Source: CBFDBF01 sp050304615 (GTDB lineage Bacteria > Pseudomonadota > Gammaproteobacteria > Chromatiales > Chromatiaceae). Taken from it: 64,000 nucleotides of DNA. A program made the translations under genes and the position numbers. The notes below the pieces were generated by a model, which saw nothing but the letters and a program-made list of their open reading frames with translations, did not search any database and was not told the origin of the DNA. This document shows, one piece after another, positions 16,998 to 26,137 of this stretch. The first letter of the stretch is position 1; each line of letters opens with the position of its first letter. The DNA is taken from positions 1 through 64,000 of the forward strand of contig JBNLDW010000008.1 of assembly GCA_050304615.1 (NCBI GenBank). Reading direction: 5' to 3'.

Positions 16998-18272
16998 ATG
17001 GGAAAACACATTCAGGCCATCCGTGGTATGCGCGATATTCTGCCGGAGCAGACTCCTCTCTGGCAGTTACTACAAGAGCGGGTACAGAGCGTACTTGAGC
17101 GCTATGGTTATAGTGAGATCCGCATGCCTCTGCTGGAGATGACGGAGCTATTCCAGCGTTCTATCGGTGAAGTAACCGATATTGTGGAAAAAGAGATGTA
17201 CACCTTCGCCGATCGCAACGGCGACAGCCTGACCCTGCGGCCAGAGGGGACTGCCGGGTGCGTACGTGCCGGGATTGAGAATGGCCTGTTTTTTAATCAG
17301 CTGCAGCGACTGTGGTATCAGGGGCCTATGTTTCGGCATGAGCGTCCCCAGAAGGGACGCTTTCGCCAGTTCCACCAGATTGGGGTTGAGACCTACGGTA
17401 TGGAGGGCCCGGATATAGATACGGAGATCATTCTTCTTAGCCGTAGGATCTGGCAAGAGTTGGGGTTGGATGGCCTGGAGTTGCAACTGAATACCCTTGG
17501 TAGTAACGAGGAGCGAGCGGTATATCAGCAGGAGCTAGTTGCCTATCTGCAGACCCACATAGATGGTCTGGACGCGGATAGCCTGCGCCGTCTGGAGAGC
17601 AATCCACTACGTATCCTCGACTCAAAAAACCCGGAGATGCAGGAGATCATTGCCAATGCACCGGCCCTGATGGACCATCTGGGTACGGATTCGCGGCTCC
17701 ATTTCGAGGCCGTTTGCGCTGGATTGAATGATGCTGGGGTTGAGTATGTAGTGAACCCCAATCTGGTTAGAGGGTTGGATTATTATGCCCTCACCGTATT
17801 TGAATGGGTGACTGATAGGTTGGGTGCGCAAGGAACTGTCTGTGCCGGTGGTCGTTATGATGGGCTGGTCGAGCAGCTGGGGGGGCGCGCCACTCCAGCT
17901 ATCGGTTTTGCCATGGGGGTGGAGCGTCTGATCTCACTGCTGGAGGAGGCTGGTATAGCTCCCGAGGATGGAGAGCCGCATGCCTACCTAGTGCTGGTTG
18001 GGGATGAACCACGGCGGCGAGGTGTAGTTATAGCCGAACAACTTCGGGATGAACTCCCAAAGCTCAGACTGATCGCCAATTGTGGTGGTGGCAGTTTTAA
18101 GAGCCAATTCAAAAAGGCGGATCGTAGCAGGGCGTGTTATGCGCTTATTGTTGGTGAGGATGAGCTGGCACGAGGAGTCGTCGGGGTGAAGTCGCTACGG
18201 AATAAAGATGAGCAGCAGGAGATCAATCTGGTTGAACTAGCCGGTTTTCTGCAACAGAAACTGTGGAACTGA
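16998..18272 (+). CDS. hisS: Histidyl-tRNA synthetase
   Basis: Class II aminoacyl-tRNA synthetase that charges tRNA-His. 424 residues. Motif 2 is in MFRHERPQKGRFRQFHQIG; the histidine-specific loop is LVRGLDYYALTVFEW; motif 3 is GFAMGVERL. The C-terminal anticodon-binding domain (about 325-424) is complete. Start ATG 16998 gives the family N-terminus MGKHIQAIRGMRDILP. It begins the hisS-yfgM-bamB-der run. Confidence 0.97.
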   Translation: MGKHIQAIRGMRDILPEQTPLWQLLQERVQSVLERYGYSEIRMPLLEMTELFQRSIGEVTDIVEKEMYTFADRNGDSLTLRPEGTAGCVRAGIENGLFFNQLQRLWYQGPMFRHERPQKGRFRQFHQIGVETYGMEGPDIDTEIILLSRRIWQELGLDGLELQLNTLGSNEERAVYQQELVAYLQTHIDGLDADSLRRLESNPLRILDSKNPEMQEIIANAPALMDHLGTDSRLHFEAVCAGLNDAGVEYVVNPNLVRGLDYYALTVFEWVTDRLGAQGTVCAGGRYDGLVEQLGGRATPAIGFAMGVERLISLLEEAGIAPEDGEPHAYLVLVGDEPRRRGVVIAEQLRDELPKLRLIANCGGGSFKSQFKKADRSRACYALIVGEDELARGVVGVKSLRNKDEQQEINLVELAGFLQQKLWN

Positions 18273-18339
18273 GACAAATAGTTATAGAATGGATTGCTGC
18301 TTTAATTGCAATTAATGCTGATACAAAGAGGTGTAAGAC

Positions 18340-18975
18340 GTGAGTGAGTACCTTTCAGAAGAGGAACAGGTAGAGGCCCTGAAGAAGTGGTGGCAGGATA
18401 ATGGCCGCTCGGTAATAGTCGGGGTGGTCATTGGCCTCGGAGCTGTCTTTGGCTGGCAGGCATGGTCGCAGTATCAGCAGAAGCTTGCGGAGCAGGCATC
18501 GCACCGTTTTGCCCAGATGCAGTTTGCCATGGAGGCCGGTAATCATGATGCTGTAGAGAAACAGGCCGAACTTCTGGCAGCAGATCATGCAGATAGCAGC
18601 TATACCCTGTTTGCTGCTCTGTACAAGGCGAAGATCAAGCAGGAGAGAGGTGATAGTGAAGGGGCGCAGGAGGATCTGGAGTGGGTGCTTGCCAATACAG
18701 ATGAGCCGGGGCTACAGCAGCTCGCTCGGCTGCGTCTGATACAGCTACTGCTGGAGATAAATGACACCGACAAGGCCGCGGACATTTTAGCCCAGGCAGA
18801 TAGCGATAACTTTGCCGGTGAGTTTGCTGCCCTGCGCGGCGATCTTGCCAGGCTGCAGGGTGATAACGAAGAGGCCAGCAAGGCCTACCAGGAGGCATTC
18901 AGGATTGGTGTTGCTGATTCCGGCCTGGTACTAATGAAACTTGATGATCTTACAGCTGCAACGGTGACCCCATGA
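18340..18975 (+). CDS. yfgM: Ancillary SecYEG translocon subunit YfgM
   Basis: Membrane-anchored TPR protein that associates with SecYEG and PpiD and helps hand proteins to periplasmic chaperones. The start is GTG 18340 with GAGGTG 8-13 bases upstream. A cytoplasmic stretch is followed by one transmembrane segment (VIVGVVIGLGAVFGWQAW, about residues 25-43) and periplasmic TPR-like helices. 211 residues. Its stop overlaps the bamB start (ATGA at 18972-18975). Confidence 0.9.
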   Translation: MSEYLSEEEQVEALKKWWQDNGRSVIVGVVIGLGAVFGWQAWSQYQQKLAEQASHRFAQMQFAMEAGNHDAVEKQAELLAADHADSSYTLFAALYKAKIKQERGDSEGAQEDLEWVLANTDEPGLQQLARLRLIQLLLEINDTDKAADILAQADSDNFAGEFAALRGDLARLQGDNEEASKAYQEAFRIGVADSGLVLMKLDDLTAATVTP

Positions 18976-20144
18976 AACATTTAATTCAGAGATTGATCGT
19001 AGCTGCTCTGGCTATGCTGTTGTGGGGTTGCGGTTCGCTCAATCCTGTTAGCTGGTTCGAAGATGACCCGGCCGTGGAGCCTCCAGCTGAGCTGGTTGAT
19101 TTCGACAGGAAAGTTACGCCGCATAAACTCTGGAGTAGATCGGTTGGTGGGAGTGACGACGATCGGGTCAAGCTGGTTCCATTTGCTTACCAGGGTAAGG
19201 TATTCGTGGCCTCTCGTGGAGGTCAGGTAAGTGCGCTAAGTGCTAGCAATGGTAGTGCTTTGTGGAGCGTCAAGACGGATTTGAATATCTCTGGAGGTCC
19301 GGGTGCCGGCAGTGGATTAGTGCTGGTGGGTAGCAGTGATGGCGAGCTACTGGCCCTGGATATCAATAGTGGTCAGCAGCGGTGGCAGGCCAAGGTTAGT
19401 AGTGAAGTGCTATCTGTGCCTAAGGCGGATCAAGGGGTGGCGGTAGTACACACTATTGATGGCAAACTGTTCGCCTTCCAGGCTAATGATGGCCAGAGCA
19501 TGTGGCTCTATGATCGCTCTATACCGGTGTTGACTCTGCACGGCAGCAGCTCTCCGGTGCTGCATGGTTCAACTGTGATATGTGGTTTCGCCAGCGGCCG
19601 GATGGCCGCGTTTGAGCTAGTGAGTGGCAACCCGTTATGGGAGTCAACCATATCCATGCCGAGCGGACGCTCTGAGCTGGAGCGTATGGTAGATATTAAT
19701 GGTGATCCCCAGGTTGTTGATGGGGTGGCATATGTGACTACCTATCAGGGGGATATGGCAGCAGTGGCAGTGGACAGCGGTGAAGTGATGTGGCGGCGCC
19801 CTCTCTCCTCCTATGCCGGCCTGGGGGCAGATGGAAAACAGCTCTATGTGACCGATGAGGAAGACAAGGTTTGGGCCGTTGATCCAGCCAGTGGTTCCTC
19901 CCTGTGGCAACAAGAGAAGATGCACGGCAGGAGGCTGACAGCTCCAGTACCATTGGGAGGATATCTTATGGTTGGAGATTACGAAGGCTATCTCCATATA
20001 CTGTCGGCAGAGGATGGAGACATTGTTGGCCGCATCCGGGTCGGAAGTGATCCAATATCCACCCCACCCACGGTAGTGAATGGGGTAGCCTACGTGCTTG
20101 GCGATGGTGGTAGTTTGGCGGCCATTTCGCTCTCTGGTATGTGA
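18972..20144 (+). CDS. bamB: Outer membrane assembly lipoprotein BamB
   Basis: Lipoprotein of the BAM complex that inserts beta-barrels. The lipobox is LLWGC near residue 20. The rest is an eight-bladed PQQ-type beta-propeller with repeated LWS/LWQ and A(L/V)D..SG motifs. 390 residues. Translation is coupled to yfgM; der follows after 38 bases. This is the conserved gammaproteobacterial order. Confidence 0.95.
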   Translation: MKHLIQRLIVAALAMLLWGCGSLNPVSWFEDDPAVEPPAELVDFDRKVTPHKLWSRSVGGSDDDRVKLVPFAYQGKVFVASRGGQVSALSASNGSALWSVKTDLNISGGPGAGSGLVLVGSSDGELLALDINSGQQRWQAKVSSEVLSVPKADQGVAVVHTIDGKLFAFQANDGQSMWLYDRSIPVLTLHGSSSPVLHGSTVICGFASGRMAAFELVSGNPLWESTISMPSGRSELERMVDINGDPQVVDGVAYVTTYQGDMAAVAVDSGEVMWRRPLSSYAGLGADGKQLYVTDEEDKVWAVDPASGSSLWQQEKMHGRRLTAPVPLGGYLMVGDYEGYLHILSAEDGDIVGRIRVGSDPISTPPTVVNGVAYVLGDGGSLAAISLSGM

Positions 20145-20182
20145 TGCTGTAAGAATATACTGCATCCACTGGAACCAATCCT

Positions 20183-21577
20183 GTGCTTCCTGTTATCGCC
20201 CTTGTTGGGCGCCCCAATGTTGGCAAATCCACTCTGTTTAACCGGCTAACCCGTAGCCGGGATGCGCTGGTGGCTGATCGTCCAGGGCTGACTCGAGATC
20301 GTCAATACGGCGTCGGCAGGCTCGGTAACCGGCGCTATCTGGTCGTCGATACTGGCGGTATTAGTGACGAAAGTGATGGGGTTGATCTGTTGATGAATCA
20401 GCAGATCGAGACCGCTATAGGTGAGGCCGACCATATCCTGTTTCTACTGGATGCAAGGGATGGACGCAGTGGCGCCGATGAGCAGATTGCTGAACGGCTG
20501 CGGCGTAGCGGCAAGCCAATTACACTGGTAGCCAACAAGAGTGAGAATCTGGAACGGGAGATAGCGGCGGTGGAGTTTCATGCGCTTGGTCTGGGCGAGC
20601 CGGTGGCGATTGCCGCGGTGCATGGCCATGGGGTGCAGGGGCTTATAGATAGGGTTCTGCTAGAGCTTCCTGAGCCGCAAGAAGACACGGATGATGAAGT
20701 AGACAGGGGTATTCAGATAGCCGTTGTCGGGCGGCCAAATGTTGGTAAATCCACACTGGTGAACAGGATGTTGGGAGAAGAGAGGGTGATCTCCTTTGAC
20801 CAGCCGGGGACTACAAGAGATAGTATTTTTATACCATTCAGCCGCGATGGCCGTCCCTACACTCTGATCGATACCGCTGGGGTAAGGCGTCGCTCACGGG
20901 TCACAGAGGCGATTGAAAAATTCAGCGTAATTAAAACACTCCAGGCGATTGAGCAGGCAAATGTGGTGTTGTTGGTGCTGGACGCAAAGCAGGAGGTAGG
21001 GGATCAAGATGCCACTCTGGCAGGACACGTACTGGATAGTGGCCGCGCCCTGGTGGTGGTGATAAACAAGTGGGATGGATTGGAGCAGGGGCAGCGGGAG
21101 TGGATCAAAAAGGAGCTTGGGCGCCGCTTGATGTTTCTCGATTTTGCCGAGAAGCGGTTTATCTCCGCACTGCACGGTTCTGGTGTGGGCGATCTTTACG
21201 CTGTAGTCGATGAAGCCTTTACCAATGCCACACGCAAACTATCTACACCTGAGCTGACACGTATCCTCGAGAAGGCGGTGCAGGAGCACCAGCCACCACT
21301 GGTTAGGGGGCGGCGGATCAAGCTTCGGTATGCTCACCAGGGAGGGCGCAATCCACCCCTAATCATCATTCATGGCACCCAGGCTGAAGCGGTGCCTGAC
21401 CAATATCAGCGTTATCTCATTGGCCGGTATCGCAAGGAGTTGGAGCTGGCTGGTACCCCGCTACAGATTCAGTTCAAGTCTGGCAGCAATCCATATGCCG
21501 GGCGTAAAAACGTACTGACTAAACGGCAGGTGCAAAAACGCCAACGGCTGAAGAAGTTCGTGACCAGAAAAAAGTAG
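20183..21577 (+). CDS. der: Ribosome assembly GTPase Der (EngA)
   Basis: Essential GTPase for 50S subunit maturation. Two tandem G domains: P-loops GRPNVGKST near residue 8 and again near residue 183; NKSE and NKWD G4 motifs. A C-terminal KH-like domain (about 360-445) and a basic tail follow. 464 residues from GTG 20183. It ends the hisS operon and is convergent with the glutamate dehydrogenase gene. Confidence 0.97.
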   Translation: MLPVIALVGRPNVGKSTLFNRLTRSRDALVADRPGLTRDRQYGVGRLGNRRYLVVDTGGISDESDGVDLLMNQQIETAIGEADHILFLLDARDGRSGADEQIAERLRRSGKPITLVANKSENLEREIAAVEFHALGLGEPVAIAAVHGHGVQGLIDRVLLELPEPQEDTDDEVDRGIQIAVVGRPNVGKSTLVNRMLGEERVISFDQPGTTRDSIFIPFSRDGRPYTLIDTAGVRRRSRVTEAIEKFSVIKTLQAIEQANVVLLVLDAKQEVGDQDATLAGHVLDSGRALVVVINKWDGLEQGQREWIKKELGRRLMFLDFAEKRFISALHGSGVGDLYAVVDEAFTNATRKLSTPELTRILEKAVQEHQPPLVRGRRIKLRYAHQGGRNPPLIIIHGTQAEAVPDQYQRYLIGRYRKELELAGTPLQIQFKSGSNPYAGRKNVLTKRQVQKRQRLKKFVTRKK

Positions 21578-21631
21578 CGGTACGCCGATTATGGTTCTTG
21601 CTCGCCGCCTCCTTACTAGCTGGAAGGCAGT

Positions 21632-23059
21632 CTAATAGACCCCTATATCCAGGTAAGAGCGGGCAACCTTTGACAAGGCAATAACATAGGCTGACATGCG
21701 ATAGTCATCTATCTTCTTGTTGCTGTGACGGAGTTCGATGATCTCCTGTAGGGCTAGCCGCATACTGTCATCCAGGCCTGACCTCACAAGGTCAAATTCA
21801 TCTGCCCCTCGCGATAGTTTCAACTGCAAGGCATCTGGTATGTGATTGCCAGTCATACTCTCTATGGCATGTATAATATTGTTGCCGCGGGCCTCATCAA
21901 AGCGCCGCTCAATCCGGCCGAGCCTGACGTGTGACAGATTACGAATCCACTCAAAATAGGAGACGATGACACCACCAGCATTTACATAGGCGTCTGGCAA
22001 GATGGCTATATTGCGGTTGTGCAGGATTCTGTCAGCGGCAAAGGTGATCGGGCCATTGGCCGCCTCGGCAATAAGTTTGGCTTTGATATTGGCGGCGTTG
22101 CCTTCATGAATGACCCCCTCCAGGGCGGCCGGGATCAATATATCGCACTCTATCTCCAGCCCCTTGGCGCCATCCTGGTGGAAATCCGCACCGCTAAATC
22201 CACCTATGCATTGGTGTTCGACCATATGTCGATGGAGTGCCTCAATGTCGATACCGGCGTTGTTTACTAAGACCCCATCTCGTTCAATCACTGCAATAAT
22301 CCTGGCACCATCCTCTTCGGAGAGGAATTTCGCAGCATGATAGCCGACGTTACCCAAACCCTGGATGATTATATTTTTACCTTCAAGGGTGCCATCCATG
22401 CCGGTGGCAATGACCTCCTCATGGTGGCGAAAGAACTCCTGCAGGGCATACTGCACGCCGCGTCCGGTGGCCTCGGTGCGCCCACGTACACCACCGTGCG
22501 CTACCGGTTTGCCGGTAACACAGGCTACATGGTTGATATCATCCGGGTAGAGATGTTTGTAGGTATCCGCAATCCACGCCATCTCCCTCTGTCCGGTACC
22601 GACATCAGGTGCCGGGACATTTGTAGCCGGACTAAGAAACCCCTTTTTTATCAGTTCACGGGCAAAGCGGCGGGTAATAAGTTTTAGTTCATCCCTGTTG
22701 TATTTGGTTGGATCTATACGTAGTCCTCCCTTGGAGCCACCAAACGGGACATCCACGATGGCACACTTGTAGGTCATCAGGGCGGCCAGTGCCTCCACCT
22801 CCATCTGATCTACTACCGGGGCGTAACGTATCCCTCCTTTGGATGGCAGGCGGTGAATACTGTGGACTGCTCGCCAGCCGGTAAATATCTCAACCTTGCC
22901 ATCCAGTTGCACAGGAAAAGTGACCTGTAAAACAGAGGTGCAGGCCTTGATGGCATTAGCTATTCCAACCTCCAGGTCCATAGTAGCAAGCGCTAGATCT
23001 ACCATGTGATCTACGCTCTGACGGAACTGCAGGCCTTGGGGTTGTTTCGTTTTTGACAT
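21632..23059 (-). CDS. Glutamate dehydrogenase (Glu/Leu/Phe/Val dehydrogenase family)
   Basis: Interconverts glutamate and 2-oxoglutarate plus ammonia. 475 residues. The catalytic region holds VPFGGSKGGL with the active lysine and APDVGTGQREMAW. The NAD(P) Rossmann motif is GLGNVG near residue 235. The C-terminal helical part is complete. The sequence resembles the mostly NAD-linked hexameric branch; coenzyme choice cannot be read safely, so no symbol is given. It stands alone between der and xseA. Confidence 0.92.
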   Translation of the reverse strand: MSKTKQPQGLQFRQSVDHMVDLALATMDLEVGIANAIKACTSVLQVTFPVQLDGKVEIFTGWRAVHSIHRLPSKGGIRYAPVVDQMEVEALAALMTYKCAIVDVPFGGSKGGLRIDPTKYNRDELKLITRRFARELIKKGFLSPATNVPAPDVGTGQREMAWIADTYKHLYPDDINHVACVTGKPVAHGGVRGRTEATGRGVQYALQEFFRHHEEVIATGMDGTLEGKNIIIQGLGNVGYHAAKFLSEEDGARIIAVIERDGVLVNNAGIDIEALHRHMVEHQCIGGFSGADFHQDGAKGLEIECDILIPAALEGVIHEGNAANIKAKLIAEAANGPITFAADRILHNRNIAILPDAYVNAGGVIVSYFEWIRNLSHVRLGRIERRFDEARGNNIIHAIESMTGNHIPDALQLKLSRGADEFDLVRSGLDDSMRLALQEIIELRHSNKKIDDYRMSAYVIALSKVARSYLDIGVY

Positions 23060-23160
23060 AGTGGTTATCCTGTTTTCGCACGCCCTTAGCGCGAGCCAAC
23101 CACTTTTAGTATAGTCAGTTTATTCGTATTGATCGCGCTATAGGCATTAGCGGATTACCA

Positions 23161-24507
23161 CTATCTCTTCTGTTTGGCTGTTACTTGGCTCACGATGGTG
23201 CCGTGGCTGAGGCGGGTCTCAAGTTGATCACCGAGCTCTATGCTGGATAGGTCTCGCATAATCTCCCTGTCTGGTAGTTTCAGTGTGATGCTATAACCAC
23301 GCTCCAGAGTGGCTAGTGGACTCAGGGTATGGAGGTTACGGCTGGCCGCCTGCAGTTGCTGCTGTCGTCGCTCTGTCTGGCCGATTGTCGAGCGTAACAG
23401 ACGTTGGCTTAACTCTCTGGTCTGCTTTTTTAGAAGTCCCAGGCGTCTGCCAGGTTCGACCGCGCAAAACCTGGAGTATATGGAATTCAGTCTGGCGTGC
23501 TGTTGTTGTACCTGCAGTTTGATACTGCGGGAGAGGCGCTGCTCCAGCTCATCTTGCCGCTGCTGTTGTTGCTGTAGGCGTAACCCGGCGTGCAGGCGAG
23601 CATGTCGCCGGTGGAGTGCCGTTAGCTGTTCACTACTGCGCTCCCAGCGTCGCCATACCAGCCCCTCCAGTCTCTGTTGAAGATCAAGATATCTGGCCTC
23701 CAGCTCTTGTCTATCAGGGGTGGCCATTTCTGCCGCTGCCGATGGAGTAGCGGCCCGCTGGTCGGCAACAAAATCTGCAATGGTAAAGTCGATCTCATGG
23801 CCGACCGCAGATATCAACGGTATCTCAATGGCATGGATGGCGCGCGCAACACCCTCATCATTGAAAGGCATAAGATCCTCTAGTGAGCCGCCACCACGGG
23901 TGAGGATCAACAGATCACACTCCTTACGCTGGTCGGCCAGCTGCAGCATCTCGGTTATCTCTGCTGCTGCACCGTCGCCCTGTACCAGGGTTGGATAGAG
24001 CACCACCGGAATAGATGGGAAGCGGCGTCGCAGTACACTCAAGACATCGCGGATGGCGGCACCACTGGGGGAAGTGATGACCCCGATCCTGCGGGGGAAC
24101 TGCGGCAGCGGCTGTTTGTGCTCGGGGGCAAACAGTCCTTCACTGTCGAGGCGCTGCTTTAGCTCTTCAAACGCGCGTTGTAGTTCCCCCTCGCCAGCCG
24201 GCTCCATATGTTCAACTGTTAGCTGGAATTCACCGCGCGCCTCATACAGGCCGATTCTAGCTCGGATCAGCACCTGCATACCGTTTTCAGGATGAAACCG
24301 CAGGTACTGCCGTTTCATCCGAAACATGGCGCAGCGGGCCTGGGCCGAGGGATCTTTCAGCGAAAAGTAGATATGGCCAGAGGCAGGACGGGCCAGATTG
24401 GATATCTCCCCCTGCACCCAAAGTAGGGGGAAACTCCCCTCCAGGATGCTACGGACCTCACTATTTAGTCGGGAGACCGTATAGATATCGCGCTGCGTAG
24501 ATTGCAT
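23161..24507 (-). CDS. xseA: Exodeoxyribonuclease VII large subunit
   Basis: Catalytic subunit of the single-strand-specific exonuclease VII. An N-terminal OB-fold (YTVSRLNSEVRSILEG, VQGEISN) precedes the catalytic domain (GVITSPSGAAIRD, RGGGSLEDL, GHEIDFTI) and a long Gln/Arg-rich coiled coil (about 265-385). 448 residues. It is divergent from guaB, as in many gammaproteobacteria. xseB is not in the window. Confidence 0.96.
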   Translation of the reverse strand: MQSTQRDIYTVSRLNSEVRSILEGSFPLLWVQGEISNLARPASGHIYFSLKDPSAQARCAMFRMKRQYLRFHPENGMQVLIRARIGLYEARGEFQLTVEHMEPAGEGELQRAFEELKQRLDSEGLFAPEHKQPLPQFPRRIGVITSPSGAAIRDVLSVLRRRFPSIPVVLYPTLVQGDGAAAEITEMLQLADQRKECDLLILTRGGGSLEDLMPFNDEGVARAIHAIEIPLISAVGHEIDFTIADFVADQRAATPSAAAEMATPDRQELEARYLDLQQRLEGLVWRRWERSSEQLTALHRRHARLHAGLRLQQQQQRQDELEQRLSRSIKLQVQQQHARLNSIYSRFCAVEPGRRLGLLKKQTRELSQRLLRSTIGQTERRQQQLQAASRNLHTLSPLATLERGYSITLKLPDREIMRDLSSIELGDQLETRLSHGTIVSQVTAKQKR

Positions 24508-24584
24508 TTAAGTTTACCCGGCTGGCATCAAATCCTATAATGGACGATCTTAATGTAAATAGTCTCTCTATTGGAAGCCAGATT

Positions 24585-26051
24585 ATGCGTCTAACACAGG
24601 AAGCCTTAACCTTTGACGATGTGCTGCTGTTACCGGCTCACTCTACCGTACTACCGAGGGATGTAGATCTTAAGACGCAGTTGACCAGGGAGATCAGTCT
24701 CAATATACCACTGCTCTCAGCGGCAATGGACACGGTGACCGAGTCGCGCCTTGCCATCGCCCTGGCGATGGAGGGTGGTATCGGCATCATTCACAAGAAC
24801 ATACCACCGGCAAGACAGGCGCAACAGGTTCTGAACGTAAAGAAGTATGAGAGTGGGGTGATTCGTAATCCGATCACCGTCAATCCGAAGGCGACCGTTT
24901 TTGAGGTAATGGAACTGACCCAGGCACACAATATCTCAGGTGTGCCAGTGACCGATGGCAAGGAGCTGGTAGGGATTGTTACCGCCCGTGATTTGCGCTT
25001 TGAGACCCGCATGAGTGACCCGGTATCATCCATCATGACCCCTAAGGAGCGACTGGTTACAGTCAAAGAGGGGGCAGATCGAGAAGAGGTAATCCACCTG
25101 CTACACACCAACCGGATAGAGAAGGTGCTGGTGGTCAACGACAATTTTGAGCTGAGCGGTCTGATTACAGTAAAGGATATCCAGAAGGCCAAGGAGAACC
25201 CCAATGCCTGCCGTGATGAGCAGGAGCGCCTACGGGTTGGTGCCGCAGTTGGTACCGGCGAGGGGACAGAAGAGCGGGTCGATGCGCTGGTACAGGCCGG
25301 GGTGGATGTACTGGTGGTGGATACTGCCCACGGCCATTCCCAGGGGGTACTGGATCGGGTCGCCTGGGTAAAGAAGAACTATAAGGATGTTCAGGTAATC
25401 GGCGGTAATATAGCCACGGCAGAGGCTGCTAGGGCCCTGGTCAAAGCAGGTGCAGACGCGGTCAAGGTTGGGATCGGTCCCGGTTCTATCTGTACCACCA
25501 GGATCGTCTCTGGGGTTGGTGTGCCACAGGTGACTGCGGTGGCCAATGTGGCGCAGGAGTTGGCAAAGAGCGGTGTCCCGCTGATTGCCGATGGTGGTCT
25601 GCGTTACTCTGGTGATGCCGCCAAGATTATCGCCGCAGGCGCCTATTCGGTCATGATCGGCGGGCTGTTTGCCGGTACCGATGAGTCACCCGGTGAGGTA
25701 GAGCTATACCAGGGTCGCTCCTATAAATCTTACCGCGGCATGGGTTCCCTCGGGGCCATGTCGGGGGATGATGGCTCCAAGGATCGCTATTTTCAGGAGG
25801 GTACCACTGAGACAGAGAAGCTGGTGCCAGAGGGGATCGAAGGGCGAGTACCCTACAAGGGGACGGTGCTTAATATCATCCATCAACTGCTTGGCGGTAT
25901 CCGCTCCAGCATGGGTTACACTGGATGCGCCAATATAGATGAGATGCGCACCAAGCCTGAATTTGTAAGGGTAACCAACGCCGGGATGATGGAGTCGCAT
26001 GTACATGATGTGACTATCACCAAAGAGGCGCCCAACTATCGGCGCGATTAA
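24585..26051 (+). CDS. guaB: Inosine-5'-monophosphate dehydrogenase
   Basis: Oxidises IMP to XMP with NAD+, the rate-limiting step to GMP. ATG 24585 with GGAAG at 24573-24577 gives 488 residues and the family start MRLTQEALTFDDVLL; the frame is open 15 codons further but is atypical there. A pair of CBS domains (about 93-205) interrupts the barrel; the catalytic Cys is in GPGSICTTR. The C-terminal flap is complete. guaA follows 86 bases later. Confidence 0.97.
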   Translation: MRLTQEALTFDDVLLLPAHSTVLPRDVDLKTQLTREISLNIPLLSAAMDTVTESRLAIALAMEGGIGIIHKNIPPARQAQQVLNVKKYESGVIRNPITVNPKATVFEVMELTQAHNISGVPVTDGKELVGIVTARDLRFETRMSDPVSSIMTPKERLVTVKEGADREEVIHLLHTNRIEKVLVVNDNFELSGLITVKDIQKAKENPNACRDEQERLRVGAAVGTGEGTEERVDALVQAGVDVLVVDTAHGHSQGVLDRVAWVKKNYKDVQVIGGNIATAEAARALVKAGADAVKVGIGPGSICTTRIVSGVGVPQVTAVANVAQELAKSGVPLIADGGLRYSGDAAKIIAAGAYSVMIGGLFAGTDESPGEVELYQGRSYKSYRGMGSLGAMSGDDGSKDRYFQEGTTETEKLVPEGIEGRVPYKGTVLNIIHQLLGGIRSSMGYTGCANIDEMRTKPEFVRVTNAGMMESHVHDVTITKEAPNYRRD

Positions 26052-26137
26052 CCCCTCTAGGTCGCAGGCTAAATGGCTGTGATTAGTTATAAATAACTAC
26101 AAGATGGACGTAAACGGACGTCATCAGGCATATCTAT